NCBI RefSeq assembly: GCF_963665055.1
Contig: NZ_OY762015.1
Span: 62,001 to 126,000 of the forward strand
Direction of reading: 5' to 3'
Origin: an uncultured Methanobacterium sp.
Lineage (GTDB): Archaea; Methanobacteriota; Methanobacteria; Methanobacteriales; Methanobacteriaceae
DNA: 64,000 bases
Made by a program: the position numbers and the translations under genes. Positions 1-9,623 of the stretch are shown piece after piece. The stretch's first letter is position 1; each line of letters starts with the position of its first letter. The notes beneath the pieces were generated by a model, which did not search any database, had not been told where the DNA came from, and saw only the letters and a list, made by a program, of their open reading frames with translations.

Positions 1-288
1 CAGGTTATTATTCTCCAGGGAAAAATCACCAAAAAAAGGGAACTTAAAGATTTCCTGGAAAAATTACATTCACTAAACCCCTCTGCCAAAAAAAGGATTC
101 TAAGAGAACTTGAATCTAAAATGGATGAAAGAGGGAATCTTTTTCTTAGATTTGATAAGCAACGTGCATATCTGGGAGATCTGAAAGTAGTGGATCATGG
201 TGATTCCCTGCACCTGAAACTGAAAATAGCTGCCTATCCTTCCAGGAAAGAAGAGGCTCTAAAGGTAGCCCGGCAGATATTTGAATAA
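1..288 (+). CDS. RNA-binding protein of the exosome/RNase P operon (COG1325 type), 3' part only
   Basis: The window opens inside this gene; 95 codons remain in frame 1 up to TAA at 286-288. The translated piece is basic (TKKRELKDFLEKL, then RFDKQRAYLGDL) and resembles the small archaeal RNA-binding family COG1325 that I recall just upstream of the RNase P subunits in Methanobacteriales. The predicted role, binding RNA in exosome or RNase P work in the cytoplasm, rests on family and context. The next gene starts 10 bases after the stop and its ribosome binding site overlaps this stop codon, which suggests cotranscription and perhaps translational coupling. The N-terminus lies outside the window. 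Confidence 0.6.
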   Translation, partial: QVIILQGKITKKRELKDFLEKLHSLNPSAKKRILRELESKMDERGNLFLRFDKQRAYLGDLKVVDHGDSLHLKLKIAAYPSRKEEALKVARQIFE

Positions 289-298
289 AGGTGTAAAG

Positions 299-1009
299 AT
301 GTTTTTTGATTTTCATATTCACGGTGGTCCTGAACTGGCCCTAGATGCTGGAAACATGGGATACCATGGAGTAGGGTTGACTGTCTATTCCCGAGATTGT
401 ATCAATAAACCCGAAACCCTTAAAAACCTGCGTAAAAGCATCAGTGACCTGAATGCAGATAAGGATGATCACATTTCTATCCAGATATGTGTGGAAATAG
501 AGGCCAAAAATCAGGAAGACCTTAAAAAACAGGTACAGAAATTTCGAAAGAAGGCCGATGTCATTCTGGTCCATGGTGGTGACCTTAAAATAAACAGAGC
601 AGCCACCGAAGATCCCCGTGTTGATATCCTGAGCCACCCCTATCGTAGCCGTTTTGATAGTGGTATTAACCATGTTTTAGCAGTTAAAGCTGCTGAAAAC
701 AGTGTTGCAATAGAAATAAACCTGAAATATTTCCTTTTAACTCGTCCAAACCAGCAATACAGGGTTTTGAATCAGTTCAGGCAGATTATGAAGTTGCATC
801 GTAAATACGAGGTACCGGTTATAATCACCAGTGACACCAGTTCATTCTATGGACTGCGCAACCCCAGAGATATCGTGGCACTGGCTGCCTGTTTTGGAAT
901 GACCAAAGATGAAGCATTTAATGCATTGTCCAAAACTCCACAGGAAATTATCTACAGAAATAAAATAAGAGATGATGTCGTAGTTCCAGGGGCACGTCTG
1001 GTAAAATAA
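299..1009 (+). CDS. rnp3: Ribonuclease P protein component 3 (Rpp30)
   Basis: 236-residue protein matching the archaeal Rpp30 family, a PHP-like TIM-barrel protein of RNase P that trims the 5' leader of pre-tRNA together with the P RNA and the Pop5, Rpp21 and Rpp29 proteins. The start FFDFHIHG, the segment VILVHGGD, and DILSHPYRSR followed by AIEINLKY are typical. An in-frame TTG at 281 would add six residues, but AAAGGTG at 287-293 sits at the right distance from ATG 299, so ATG 299 is chosen. It directly follows the COG1325-type gene and precedes Pop5, its physical partner in RNase P, after a repeat-filled spacer. Confidence 0.9.
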   Translation: MFFDFHIHGGPELALDAGNMGYHGVGLTVYSRDCINKPETLKNLRKSISDLNADKDDHISIQICVEIEAKNQEDLKKQVQKFRKKADVILVHGGDLKINRAATEDPRVDILSHPYRSRFDSGINHVLAVKAAENSVAIEINLKYFLLTRPNQQYRVLNQFRQIMKLHRKYEVPVIITSDTSSFYGLRNPRDIVALAACFGMTKDEAFNALSKTPQEIIYRNKIRDDVVVPGARLVK

Positions 1010-1029
1010 TTAAACAGATGTACCTGGAT

Positions 1030-1147
1030 TTATTTATCCAAACAAATGTTCAGGCATTATTTATCCAAACAAATGTTCAGGCATTATTTATCCAAACAAA
1101 TGTTCAGGCATTATTTATCCAAACAAATGTACTGGGATTATTTATCT
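1030..1147. repeat. 27-bp tandem repeat, four copies plus a partial fifth
   Basis: Unit begins TTATTTATCCAAACAAATGT and ends TCAGGCA. Copies at 1030-1056, 1057-1083 and 1084-1110 are identical. The fourth (1111-1137) differs in its last bases and a 10-base partial copy follows. It lies in the spacer between the Rpp30 and Pop5 genes. From 1150 to about 1262 a second, looser array of AGATTAAA-like words continues. No spacers alternate with the repeats, so this is not a CRISPR. Confidence 0.9.
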
Positions 1148-1280
1148 CATAAAATTATCATCTCAAATAAAATTGATTAAATTAACTAGATTAAATTCAT
1201 GATTAAATAGATTAAACCTAGAATAGATTAAACTCCAATTAACTTAGACTAAACTCAAATATATGGAGATATAAGAGTTT

Positions 1281-1679
1281 ATGAAGCTTAAAATATTACC
1301 CACGCACCTTAGGGATAAGAAAAGATACATTGCATTTGAGGCTTTTTCAGAAATCCCTCTCCAGAGGGATGATGTAATATCCCTGGTTACAGACTCATCT
1401 TTAAACCTATACGGGGCATGTGGAACCAGCCAACTGGGATTATGGGTGGTGAAGGTGTGGAACTGTCATGATACTGATAATTGTTATCCCGCAACGGGAA
1501 AACACGTGGTTAAGGGAATCATCCGATGTAAAAGGGATGAATTAGACCGAGCCCGAGCAGTTCTTCCAACCATAAATAAATTTCACGGGAAAAATGTGGT
1601 TTTTCACACTCTCGGAATTTCAGGAACCATCAAGGCAGCTATAACAAACTTTATTAAATTGAAGGCAGCAGATGAGTAA
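1281..1679 (+). CDS. rnp2: Ribonuclease P protein component 2 (Pop5)
   Basis: 132-residue protein of the archaeal Pop5/Rnp2 family, which pairs with Rpp30 to stimulate the catalytic domain of RNase P RNA. The start MKLKILPTHLRDKKRYIAFE, the phrase LYGACGTSQLGLWVVKVW and HTLGISGTIKAA near the C-terminus are characteristic, and the length is normal. GGAGAT at 1264-1269 is the likely ribosome binding site, somewhat far from ATG 1281. It lies between rnp3 and psmA, the Methanobacteriales order. The 271-base upstream spacer is mostly tandem repeats, so it may be transcribed from its own promoter. Confidence 0.9.
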   Translation: MKLKILPTHLRDKKRYIAFEAFSEIPLQRDDVISLVTDSSLNLYGACGTSQLGLWVVKVWNCHDTDNCYPATGKHVVKGIIRCKRDELDRARAVLPTINKFHGKNVVFHTLGISGTIKAAITNFIKLKAADE

Positions 1680-1683
1680 AATG

Positions 1684-1690
1684 TATAAAT
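1684..1690 (+). promoter_or_regulatory. Putative TATA box for psmA
   Basis: TATAAAT just after the Pop5 stop codon, preceded by a purine-rich stretch. It lies about 80 bases before ATG 1766, giving a predicted leader of roughly 55 bases. Judged by eye only. Confidence 0.35.
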
Positions 1691-1752
1691 GGTTTTATTA
1701 ACTTCTAAACCAATATTTTATTGAAGTTCATTATTTTATCAAAAAATTTAAA

Positions 1753-2521
<769 letters not shown>

Positions 2522-2524
2522 TTC

Positions 2525-3220
2525 ATGATCACCCTGGAAAATGCAGTTATAGCCCGCCTGGAATACTACGGGGAACGGTTTGAGATCCTGGTGGATCCTG
2601 ATCTGGCATCTGATTTTAAAAGGGGAGAAGATATCCAAATTGAAGAGATACTGGCTGTTGAAGAGGTTTTCAAGGATGCTAAAAAGGGGGATAAAGTATC
2701 AGAAGAGGCTATGAACAAAGCCTTTGAAACAACTGATCCTCTGGAAGCCGCTGTAATCATCATCCGCAAGGGGCAGGTCCAACTCACCGCCCAACAACGG
2801 AGGGATATGCAGGAGGATAAGAGAAGGATGGTCGTGGCTAAAATAGCCCGCGAAGCCATAAATCCTCAAACAAAACTCCCCCACCCTGCTAGACGGATTG
2901 AAATAGCCATGGAAGAGGCCAAAGTCCGGATAGATCCCTTTAAGAGTGTGGATGAACAGGTAAATATCACTCTAAAAGCCATCCGTAAGTTAATACCCAT
3001 AAGGCTTGAAAAAGTGAGAGTAGCTATCCACATACCTGGAGAAGATACTGGACGGGTTTATGGAGTTATACCTGAATTCGGGAAAACCATTAAAGAAGAA
3101 TGGCAACAGGACGGATCATGGGTTGCTGTAGTGGAAATCCCTGGTGGTATGCAGGAAGGTTTTTATCAGAAACTCTCCGAGATTACCCATGGACAGGTTG
3201 AATCCAAACTCTTAAAATGA
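2525..3220 (+). CDS. sdo1: Ribosome maturation protein SDO1 (SBDS)
   Basis: 231-residue archaeal SBDS orthologue, with normal length for the three-domain form: N-terminal FYSH domain (about 1-90), central helical bundle and C-terminal ferredoxin-like domain. SBDS binds the large ribosomal subunit and, in eukaryotes, works with EFL1 to release the anti-association factor eIF6/Tif6. Landmarks are LEYYGERFEILVDPD, the QLTAQQRRDM segment and NPQTKLPHPARRIE. ATG 2528 (the second codon shown here is ATC) is preceded by the psmA stop at 2519-2521. Its place between the proteasome and the exosome is conserved in archaea. Confidence 0.95.
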   Translation: MITLENAVIARLEYYGERFEILVDPDLASDFKRGEDIQIEEILAVEEVFKDAKKGDKVSEEAMNKAFETTDPLEAAVIIIRKGQVQLTAQQRRDMQEDKRRMVVAKIAREAINPQTKLPHPARRIEIAMEEAKVRIDPFKSVDEQVNITLKAIRKLIPIRLEKVRVAIHIPGEDTGRVYGVIPEFGKTIKEEWQQDGSWVAVVEIPGGMQEGFYQKLSEITHGQVESKLLK

Positions 3221-3236
3221 AACTTCTTTAGCCTAA

Positions 3237-4748
<1,512 letters not shown>

Positions 4749-4749
4749 G

Positions 4750-5550
4750 ATGGTACAAAGCATAGTTCCAGAGATCATAAGGGAAAGTGTTGCTAACCTC
4801 ATCAAAAACGGAGAAAGAGCAGACGGAAGAGCCCTGGACCAGTACCGGGAAGTGAGTATTGAAACCGGAGTCATTAAAAAGGCAGAAGGTTCCGCCCGGG
4901 TTAAGATAGGTAACACCCAGATAATAGTGGGTGCCAAACCACAGATTGGTGAACCATTCCCTGACACACCCAACGTGGGTGTTTTAATAACCAACTCCGA
5001 ACTCGTACCCATGGCAGCCCCTAACTTCGAAGCAGGACCTCCCAATGAAACTTCAGTAGAACTGTCCAGAGTAACCGACCGCTGTGTACGGGAAGGGAAA
5101 GTAGTGGACCTGGAAAAAATGGTCATCATCCCTGGAAAGAAAGTCTGGATGATATTCCTGGACCTTCACATAATTGATTACGATGGTAACCTCATGGATG
5201 CCGCAGTTCTGGGTAGTGTAGCTGCCCTTATGAATACCAAAATCCCAAGCACAACCATTGAGGATGATGAAGTTGTAATTGATTATGAAACCATGGTTCC
5301 AATTCCAATCAATGAACAACCCCTCATGTGCACCCTGGCCAAGATCGGTGGGGAACTGGTGGCAGATCCTTCCCTGGAAGAAGATGATGTCCTGGACGCC
5401 AGAATATCCATAGGTGTGCGAACCGATGGAAGTATCTGCGCCATGCAAAAAGGCGGATCAGTACCCCTCACACGTGAAGAAATCTTGAAAGCTGTTAAAA
5501 TAGCTCAAACCAAGACTAAAGAACTCCGTGAGTTCCTCCCCAAAGCATAG
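4750..5550 (+). CDS. rrp42: Exosome complex component Rrp42
   Basis: 266-residue RNase PH-fold subunit that alternates with Rrp41 in the exosome hexamer. It lacks catalytic residues but completes the active site and RNA channel. GERADGRALDQYREV at the N-terminus and the phrases KPQIGEPFPDTP and LHIIDYDGNLMDAA identify the family. An in-frame GTG at 4741 is possible, but GGTGAT at 4740-4745 followed by four bases places the start at ATG 4750. It begins immediately after the rrp41 stop (4746-4748), so the genes are translationally coupled. A 20-bp repeat array follows. Confidence 0.95.
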   Translation: MVQSIVPEIIRESVANLIKNGERADGRALDQYREVSIETGVIKKAEGSARVKIGNTQIIVGAKPQIGEPFPDTPNVGVLITNSELVPMAAPNFEAGPPNETSVELSRVTDRCVREGKVVDLEKMVIIPGKKVWMIFLDLHIIDYDGNLMDAAVLGSVAALMNTKIPSTTIEDDEVVIDYETMVPIPINEQPLMCTLAKIGGELVADPSLEEDDVLDARISIGVRTDGSICAMQKGGSVPLTREEILKAVKIAQTKTKELREFLPKA

Positions 5551-5580
5551 CTTGGCAGAAAATTTGATCTTAAAAAAAGG

Positions 5581-5680
5581 AGAATCTTTGGTTTAATTAA
5601 AGAATCTTAAGTTTAATGGAAGAGTCTTTGGTTAAATAGATGAATCTTTGGTTAAATGGAAGAGTCTTTGGTTAGTTAAG
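5581..5680. repeat. 20-bp tandem repeat, five copies in exact register
   Basis: Five consecutive 20-base units, consensus AGAGTCTTTGGTTAAATGGA, each with a few substitutions and none with an indel. They fill the spacer between rrp42 and the L37Ae promoter. Confidence 0.85.
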
Positions 5681-5710
5681 AATTTTCTAATTAAAAAATT
5701 CATAAGATCA

Positions 5711-5725
5711 AAAAAGTTTATACAA
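5711..5725 (+). promoter_or_regulatory. TATA/BRE promoter of the L37Ae-rpoP genes
   Basis: AAAAAGTTTATACAA, a purine-rich BRE followed by a TATA box, lies 98 bases before ATG 5823 and just after the repeat array. The predicted transcription start is around 5748-5752. Confidence 0.5.
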
Positions 5726-5811
5726 CGTAACTAACATAGTACAGTGACCAGGTAATTTGGATGAATAACCATCCGGATTCCTTTCATTTTAAAAAAAATA
5801 ACAAACTAACA

Positions 5812-6092
<281 letters not shown>

Positions 6093-6224
6093 TTGTATAA
6101 ATGTGATAAATGTGGTACACTGGTAGATATCAAAGGTTACACAGAATCCAAGTGTCCCAGCTGCCGTTACCGGATACTCTTCAAGGAGATCCCCCCGGTC
6201 AGGCGACAGGTACAAGCCAGATAA
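6093..6224 (+). CDS. rpoP: DNA-directed RNA polymerase subunit P
   Basis: A 43-residue protein: the archaeal counterpart of eukaryotic Rpb12, a small zinc-binding subunit that stabilises the assembly of subunits D, L and B. The cysteines are C4-x2-C7 and C21-x2-C24. The C-terminal basic stretch VRRQVQAR is typical. It begins with TTG at 6093, the base after the L37Ae stop, and GGAGGT at 6081-6086 inside the L37Ae gene is its ribosome binding site. Zero spacing indicates cotranslation with L37Ae. Confidence 0.93.
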   Translation: MYKCDKCGTLVDIKGYTESKCPSCRYRILFKEIPPVRRQVQAR

Positions 6225-6534
6225 AATCTTTTTTGATGGCATCTCAACAGATTCCATCAGGATTCTATCCTCAAGATTTTATCACTAGGATTTTATCCCC
6301 CGGTTTTTATCCATTCAGATTCTATCCATTTAGGATTTTATCACTAAGATTCTATTAAATCAGATAGTGTCCCTTAGATTTCTTTAAAATACCATTTGGA
6401 TTTTTAGATTTCTTTAATGTCCATAGGTTGTTTTAGATCCTATATCCATCATATTTTATCAGAGATCTTTTAAATCAGAAAAATCTTATTTAAATACCTA
6501 AATCCCTTTATCCCAATCATAGTCTGGTTATTTC
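6225..6534. repeat. Spacer with degenerate short repeats, rpoP to Brix gene
   Basis: From about 6257 to 6360 the spacer is a loose array of roughly 15-base units built on GATTCTATCC / GATTTTATCACTA, about seven copies. The rest is AT-rich; TTTAAATACC near 6491 could be a promoter element for the next gene. No reading frame here looks real: frames across the array merely encode repeated FYP/ILS words. Confidence 0.6.
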
Positions 6535-7059
6535 ATGTTAATTACCACTTCCCGAAAACCGTCCCAAAGGACCCGGACATTCTGCCGAGGTCTTGAACGG
6601 GTATTGAAAGCTCGCTGCGTAAACCGTGGTAAAATGAGTCTCAGGGATGTCTTTTTAAAGGCAAAGGAAATGGAAACCGACAGGGTGGCTGTGGTATTTG
6701 AAAGAAACGGAAACCCCAACCGGATGGATTTCTACCAGGATGGAGAACTATTCATCAGTCTACTGATAACTGTGGACTTTTCCCTCCCCAAGGGAAGAAT
6801 GGAAAAGGATAACCTCTGTATCCGCTGTGAAGTGGATGAGTTAAAAGATCTATCCACGGAAATATTTGCAATTCCCCCTGAAGATTCCATAACGGATTTG
6901 CAGGGGAAAAATTCCGATTGCAACCTTCTACTCATCAGAACTAGCAAACAGAAATCCAGACCTTTAATTGAATTTTTCGATGGAAAAGGCCAGGCCACTG
7001 GACCACGCATTTACATTCAGGAATGGAAACTAGCAGGTGATGAGGATAAAAGCTCTTAA
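6535..7059 (+). CDS. Brix domain-containing ribosome biogenesis protein
   Basis: 174-residue archaeal member of the Brix/Imp4 family. In eukaryotes relatives bind pre-rRNA and U3 snoRNA during ribosome assembly; the archaeal single-domain protein is assigned the same general role. The start MLITTSRKPSQRTRTFCRGL (the TSRKPS...R signature), RVAVVFERNGNPNRM and the central LLITVDFSLPKG fit the family. The Pcc1 gene starts 20 bases inside its 3' end, so the two are coupled. The same pair is found in the Methanothermobacter cluster as I recall it. Confidence 0.85.
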   Translation: MLITTSRKPSQRTRTFCRGLERVLKARCVNRGKMSLRDVFLKAKEMETDRVAVVFERNGNPNRMDFYQDGELFISLLITVDFSLPKGRMEKDNLCIRCEVDELKDLSTEIFAIPPEDSITDLQGKNSDCNLLLIRTSKQKSRPLIEFFDGKGQATGPRIYIQEWKLAGDEDKSS

Positions 7060-7312
7060 AAAGGTTGAAAGTCTGATAGAACTTGAATTTCCATCATCTA
7101 GTGATGCAGAAATTGTTTTTCGGGCTATTGAACCAGAAATAAGGGGATCACCCTCGGAGCGAACCAGTACTGAGATTGAATCTGAGGGTAACATTCTAAA
7201 GATCTCAATCACTGCACAGGACACAACATCCCTCAGAGCATCCCTGAATTCATACCTGCGATGGGTAATGCTTTCCAATGAGATCCTAGAATTAAAAAAT
7301 TTAAAGAATTAA
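7040..7312 (+). CDS. KEOPS complex subunit Pcc1
   Basis: 90-residue protein resembling archaeal Pcc1, the dimeric small subunit of KEOPS, which makes the universal N6-threonylcarbamoyl-adenosine (t6A37) in tRNA with Kae1, Bud32 and Cgi121. Features are the segment LIELEFPSSSDAEIVFRAIEPE, ISITAQDTTSLRASLNSYLRW and a length near 80-90. GTG 7037 or ATG 7040 are possible starts, both overlapping the Brix gene. ATG 7040 is chosen although it sits very close to its AGGTGAT site. A repeat-rich spacer follows. Confidence 0.75.
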   Translation: MRIKALKKVESLIELEFPSSSDAEIVFRAIEPEIRGSPSERTSTEIESEGNILKISITAQDTTSLRASLNSYLRWVMLSNEILELKNLKN

Positions 7313-7377
7313 AAACATTGAATATTCAGGAAGTTATTAAATTAAATAAAAGTTATTGAATTAAATGAACATAAGTT

Positions 7378-7477
7378 ATTCAATCAACTGATCCTAAATT
7401 ATCAATATTCAATTAAATGATCGAAATTATTCAATTAGCTGATCCTAAATTAATAATATTCAATTAATGGTCATAAA
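7378..7477. repeat. 50-bp degenerate direct repeat, two copies
   Basis: Units at 7378-7427 and 7428-7477 share ATTCAAT...CTGATCCTAAATTA and then ATATTCAATTAA. They lie between the Pcc1 and prefoldin genes, with further AAGTTATT-type words just upstream (7330-7377). Confidence 0.6.
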
Positions 7478-7523
7478 AATTACTGATCATAACATACTTA
7501 GTTACAATATTAGAGGTGAAAAT

Positions 7524-7883
<360 letters not shown>

Positions 7884-7948
7884 GGTTTAGTATCCTGGGC
7901 CAATTATTATTGATTGGTACCATACCCTAAGTTACAGAGGTTTAAAGT

Positions 7949-8218
7949 TTGAAAACATTAACCGACCCTGAAATGGAGAAAATATCCGAAGCTGCAGCAG
8001 TAGCTGCAGAAAACTATATTTTTTCCAAGGTCTCAAAAAAAGAAGTCCAGGATATGGAGTTAAGAGTTGAATTCAACCAAGAAGATGGTCTTGATGTTGA
8101 TGTAGAAGTAGAACTCTTCCTGGATGAACTTTGCAAAGCAGATGACAACCTGGCTGATGAAGCTGCCCAGGTTGCTCTGGAAGAGATTGATAGACAGGTT
8201 GAAAAACTGTCTGAATAA
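7949..8218 (+). CDS. DUF3194 family protein
   Basis: 89-residue acidic protein of the archaeal DUF3194 family (function unknown), which follows prefoldin beta in Methanobacteriales. It starts at TTG 7949, with AGAGG at 7936-7940 as the ribosome binding site. The sequence LRVEFNQEDGLDVDVEVELFL suggests an alpha/beta fold flanked by helices, with no membrane segment or catalytic motif visible. It closes the superoperon; a long T run follows. Confidence 0.75.
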   Translation: MKTLTDPEMEKISEAAAVAAENYIFSKVSKKEVQDMELRVEFNQEDGLDVDVEVELFLDELCKADDNLADEAAQVALEEIDRQVEKLSE

Positions 8219-8230
8219 TCTTTTTTTTAT
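8219..8230 (+). terminator. T-rich terminator after the RNA-processing superoperon
   Basis: TCTTTTTTTTAT directly after the DUF3194 stop, the U-rich form of archaeal terminators. The remaining spacer to 8545 is AT-rich, with a possible TATA word (TGTATAAG) near 8472 for the next gene and nothing else I can support. Confidence 0.45.
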
Positions 8231-8545
8231 TTTGATTATTATTTCTAATTTCACTAATTTGCTTTTTTATTATATTTAAAATTTGATATTACTCCTAGTT
8301 TAATGATATTAAATGAAACTTTGTAGTCTGTAATAACTTGTGGATTTTTTTAGTAGACATTTTAAAAACTATAAATCAATTTTCATGGGTTATAATAAAT
8401 TTTTATTAACTAGTCATCTTTCATTTTGTCATTCCTTCGATTAAAAAAGTAGTTAGAAAGAGTTTAGAATTGTATAAGCTCAACAATAAATATTTTAATA
8501 TTAATAATTAATCTAATCTTAATTCACTTTATTCGAGGGGAAAAA

Positions 8546-9100
8546 ATGGGCTATCTTGTTTGTAATAAATGTGGTGGATATTACGAGCTTAAGGATGGGG
8601 AATCTCCAGATGATTTCGACCTCACTTGTGAATGTGGTGGAACCTTAGAATATGTTGATGAATTAAAAAACGAACTTACCCCGAATAGAAGAAAAAATTT
8701 ATCAAACATTAAATATTTAATTCCAGGATTGTTAATCGGGCAAAGTGCCCTGAATATTTGTGCAATTTCATACAACTTAACTTTTATAATAGTTTTAGGG
8801 ATCATTGGTGTTCTTTTCGGGGTTATTTTTCTATTAATTCGTATTATGGATTTAGAAAAGACACTAGATTTGAGATACAGGAGAATAATTTATTTTTTAA
8901 CTGCATTATTCCTTATAGTTGAAAGTTTTGGGTTAGTGGTAATATGGCCATATGTCAGTATTTACAGCAGAGCAAAGTTAGGAATTCCTTTTATAATTAT
9001 TTGTGGAATATTTGCATTTTTAATTATGATTTTAAAAACTGTTAACCCCGAGGAATTTGACAAACGATTCTCGGAAGTTTTAAACTCAAAAGAACGTTAG
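8546..9100 (+). CDS. Zinc-ribbon membrane protein of unknown function
   Basis: 184 residues. An N-terminal zinc ribbon has C6-x2-C9 (VCNKCGG) and a second pair C29-x-C31 (CECGG), followed by about four hydrophobic membrane segments between residues 55 and 165. A cytosolic zinc ribbon fused to a small multi-pass membrane domain is a common architecture in Methanobacteriales, usually without a known function. GAGGGG at 8535-8540 is the ribosome binding site. It stands alone between the superoperon and the PadR gene. Confidence 0.6.
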   Translation: MGYLVCNKCGGYYELKDGESPDDFDLTCECGGTLEYVDELKNELTPNRRKNLSNIKYLIPGLLIGQSALNICAISYNLTFIIVLGIIGVLFGVIFLLIRIMDLEKTLDLRYRRIIYFLTALFLIVESFGLVVIWPYVSIYSRAKLGIPFIIICGIFAFLIMILKTVNPEEFDKRFSEVLNSKER

Positions 9101-9200
9101 ATTAGGGCATATTTCAAGGTATTTCATCATATTATTTTTTTACAGACAAAAACATAATTTATAGTTTTTAAAATCCTTTACCACCTGAGATTACCAAAAC

Positions 9201-9242
9201 ATTATATGCTATGTACCATACAGTATTGTGTAACATATGTTA
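9201..9242 (+). promoter_or_regulatory. TATA box and palindromic operator of the PadR-fsr operon
   Basis: ATTATATG at 9201-9208 is a TATA box. At 9231-9242, about 25 bases downstream and therefore at the predicted start of transcription, lies the perfect palindrome TAACATATGTTA. PadR proteins commonly bind ATGT/ACAT palindromes at their own promoters, so autorepression is likely. Confidence 0.5.
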
Positions 9243-9265
9243 TTGTAACTCGTATAGTGAGGAAT

Positions 9266-9616
9266 ATGAAAATGAGTAATGTCTTTGAAAGATTCGAGAA
9301 AGAAATGCGGAGGGGTGCTATACAGGTAGCAGTAATGTGCTTACTTGAAAAGGAGCATTACGGCTATGAAATTACCAAGAACCTTAAAAATTCAGGGTTA
9401 AAAGTAGAAGAAGGAACATTATATCCACTACTCCGGCGTCTTGAAAATGATAAACTCCTCTTGAGTCGATGGGATACTGAGGATACACGGCCCAGAAAAT
9501 ATTACACTGTTACTGATTACGGGAGAGAAGTTAGAGAAAACTGGCTGGAATTTTTTAAATCAATAAATGAATCAGTTGAACAATTTGAAAACAATTTAAA
9601 ATCACAGGATAGGTGA
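9266..9616 (+). CDS. PadR family transcriptional regulator
   Basis: 116-residue winged-helix regulator of the PadR family. Typical words are RRGAIQVAVMCLLEKEHYGYE, VEEGTLYPLLRRLE and PRKYYTVTDYGREV. PadR proteins repress adjacent genes and are released by small ligands or a partner membrane/HAAS protein. The frame runs back to ATG 9206, but that lies within the promoter, so ATG 9266 (or 9272, better spaced from GTGAGG) is preferred. The sulfite reductase gene starts 8 bases after its stop and is the obvious regulated partner. Confidence 0.85.
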   Translation: MKMSNVFERFEKEMRRGAIQVAVMCLLEKEHYGYEITKNLKNSGLKVEEGTLYPLLRRLENDKLLLSRWDTEDTRPRKYYTVTDYGREVRENWLEFFKSINESVEQFENNLKSQDR

Positions 9617-9623
9617 ATAGGAA

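Noticed and set aside
281..298. TTG start for Rpp30
   Set aside because: It overlaps the upstream stop and lies before the AAAGGTG site that serves ATG 299.
1030..1147. Possible CRISPR array (27-base repeat)
   Set aside because: The units are directly tandem with no unique spacers between them, so this is a simple tandem repeat.
6110..6358. 82-codon frame on the plus strand after rpoP
   Set aside because: It is a different frame of rpoP running into the degenerate spacer repeat; its C-terminal FYP/ILS pattern only mirrors the DNA repeat.
9206..9265. Longer PadR start at ATG 9206
   Set aside because: This stretch contains the TATA-proximal region and operator palindrome, and the extra residues (LCTIQYCVTYVIVTRIV) are not PadR-like.
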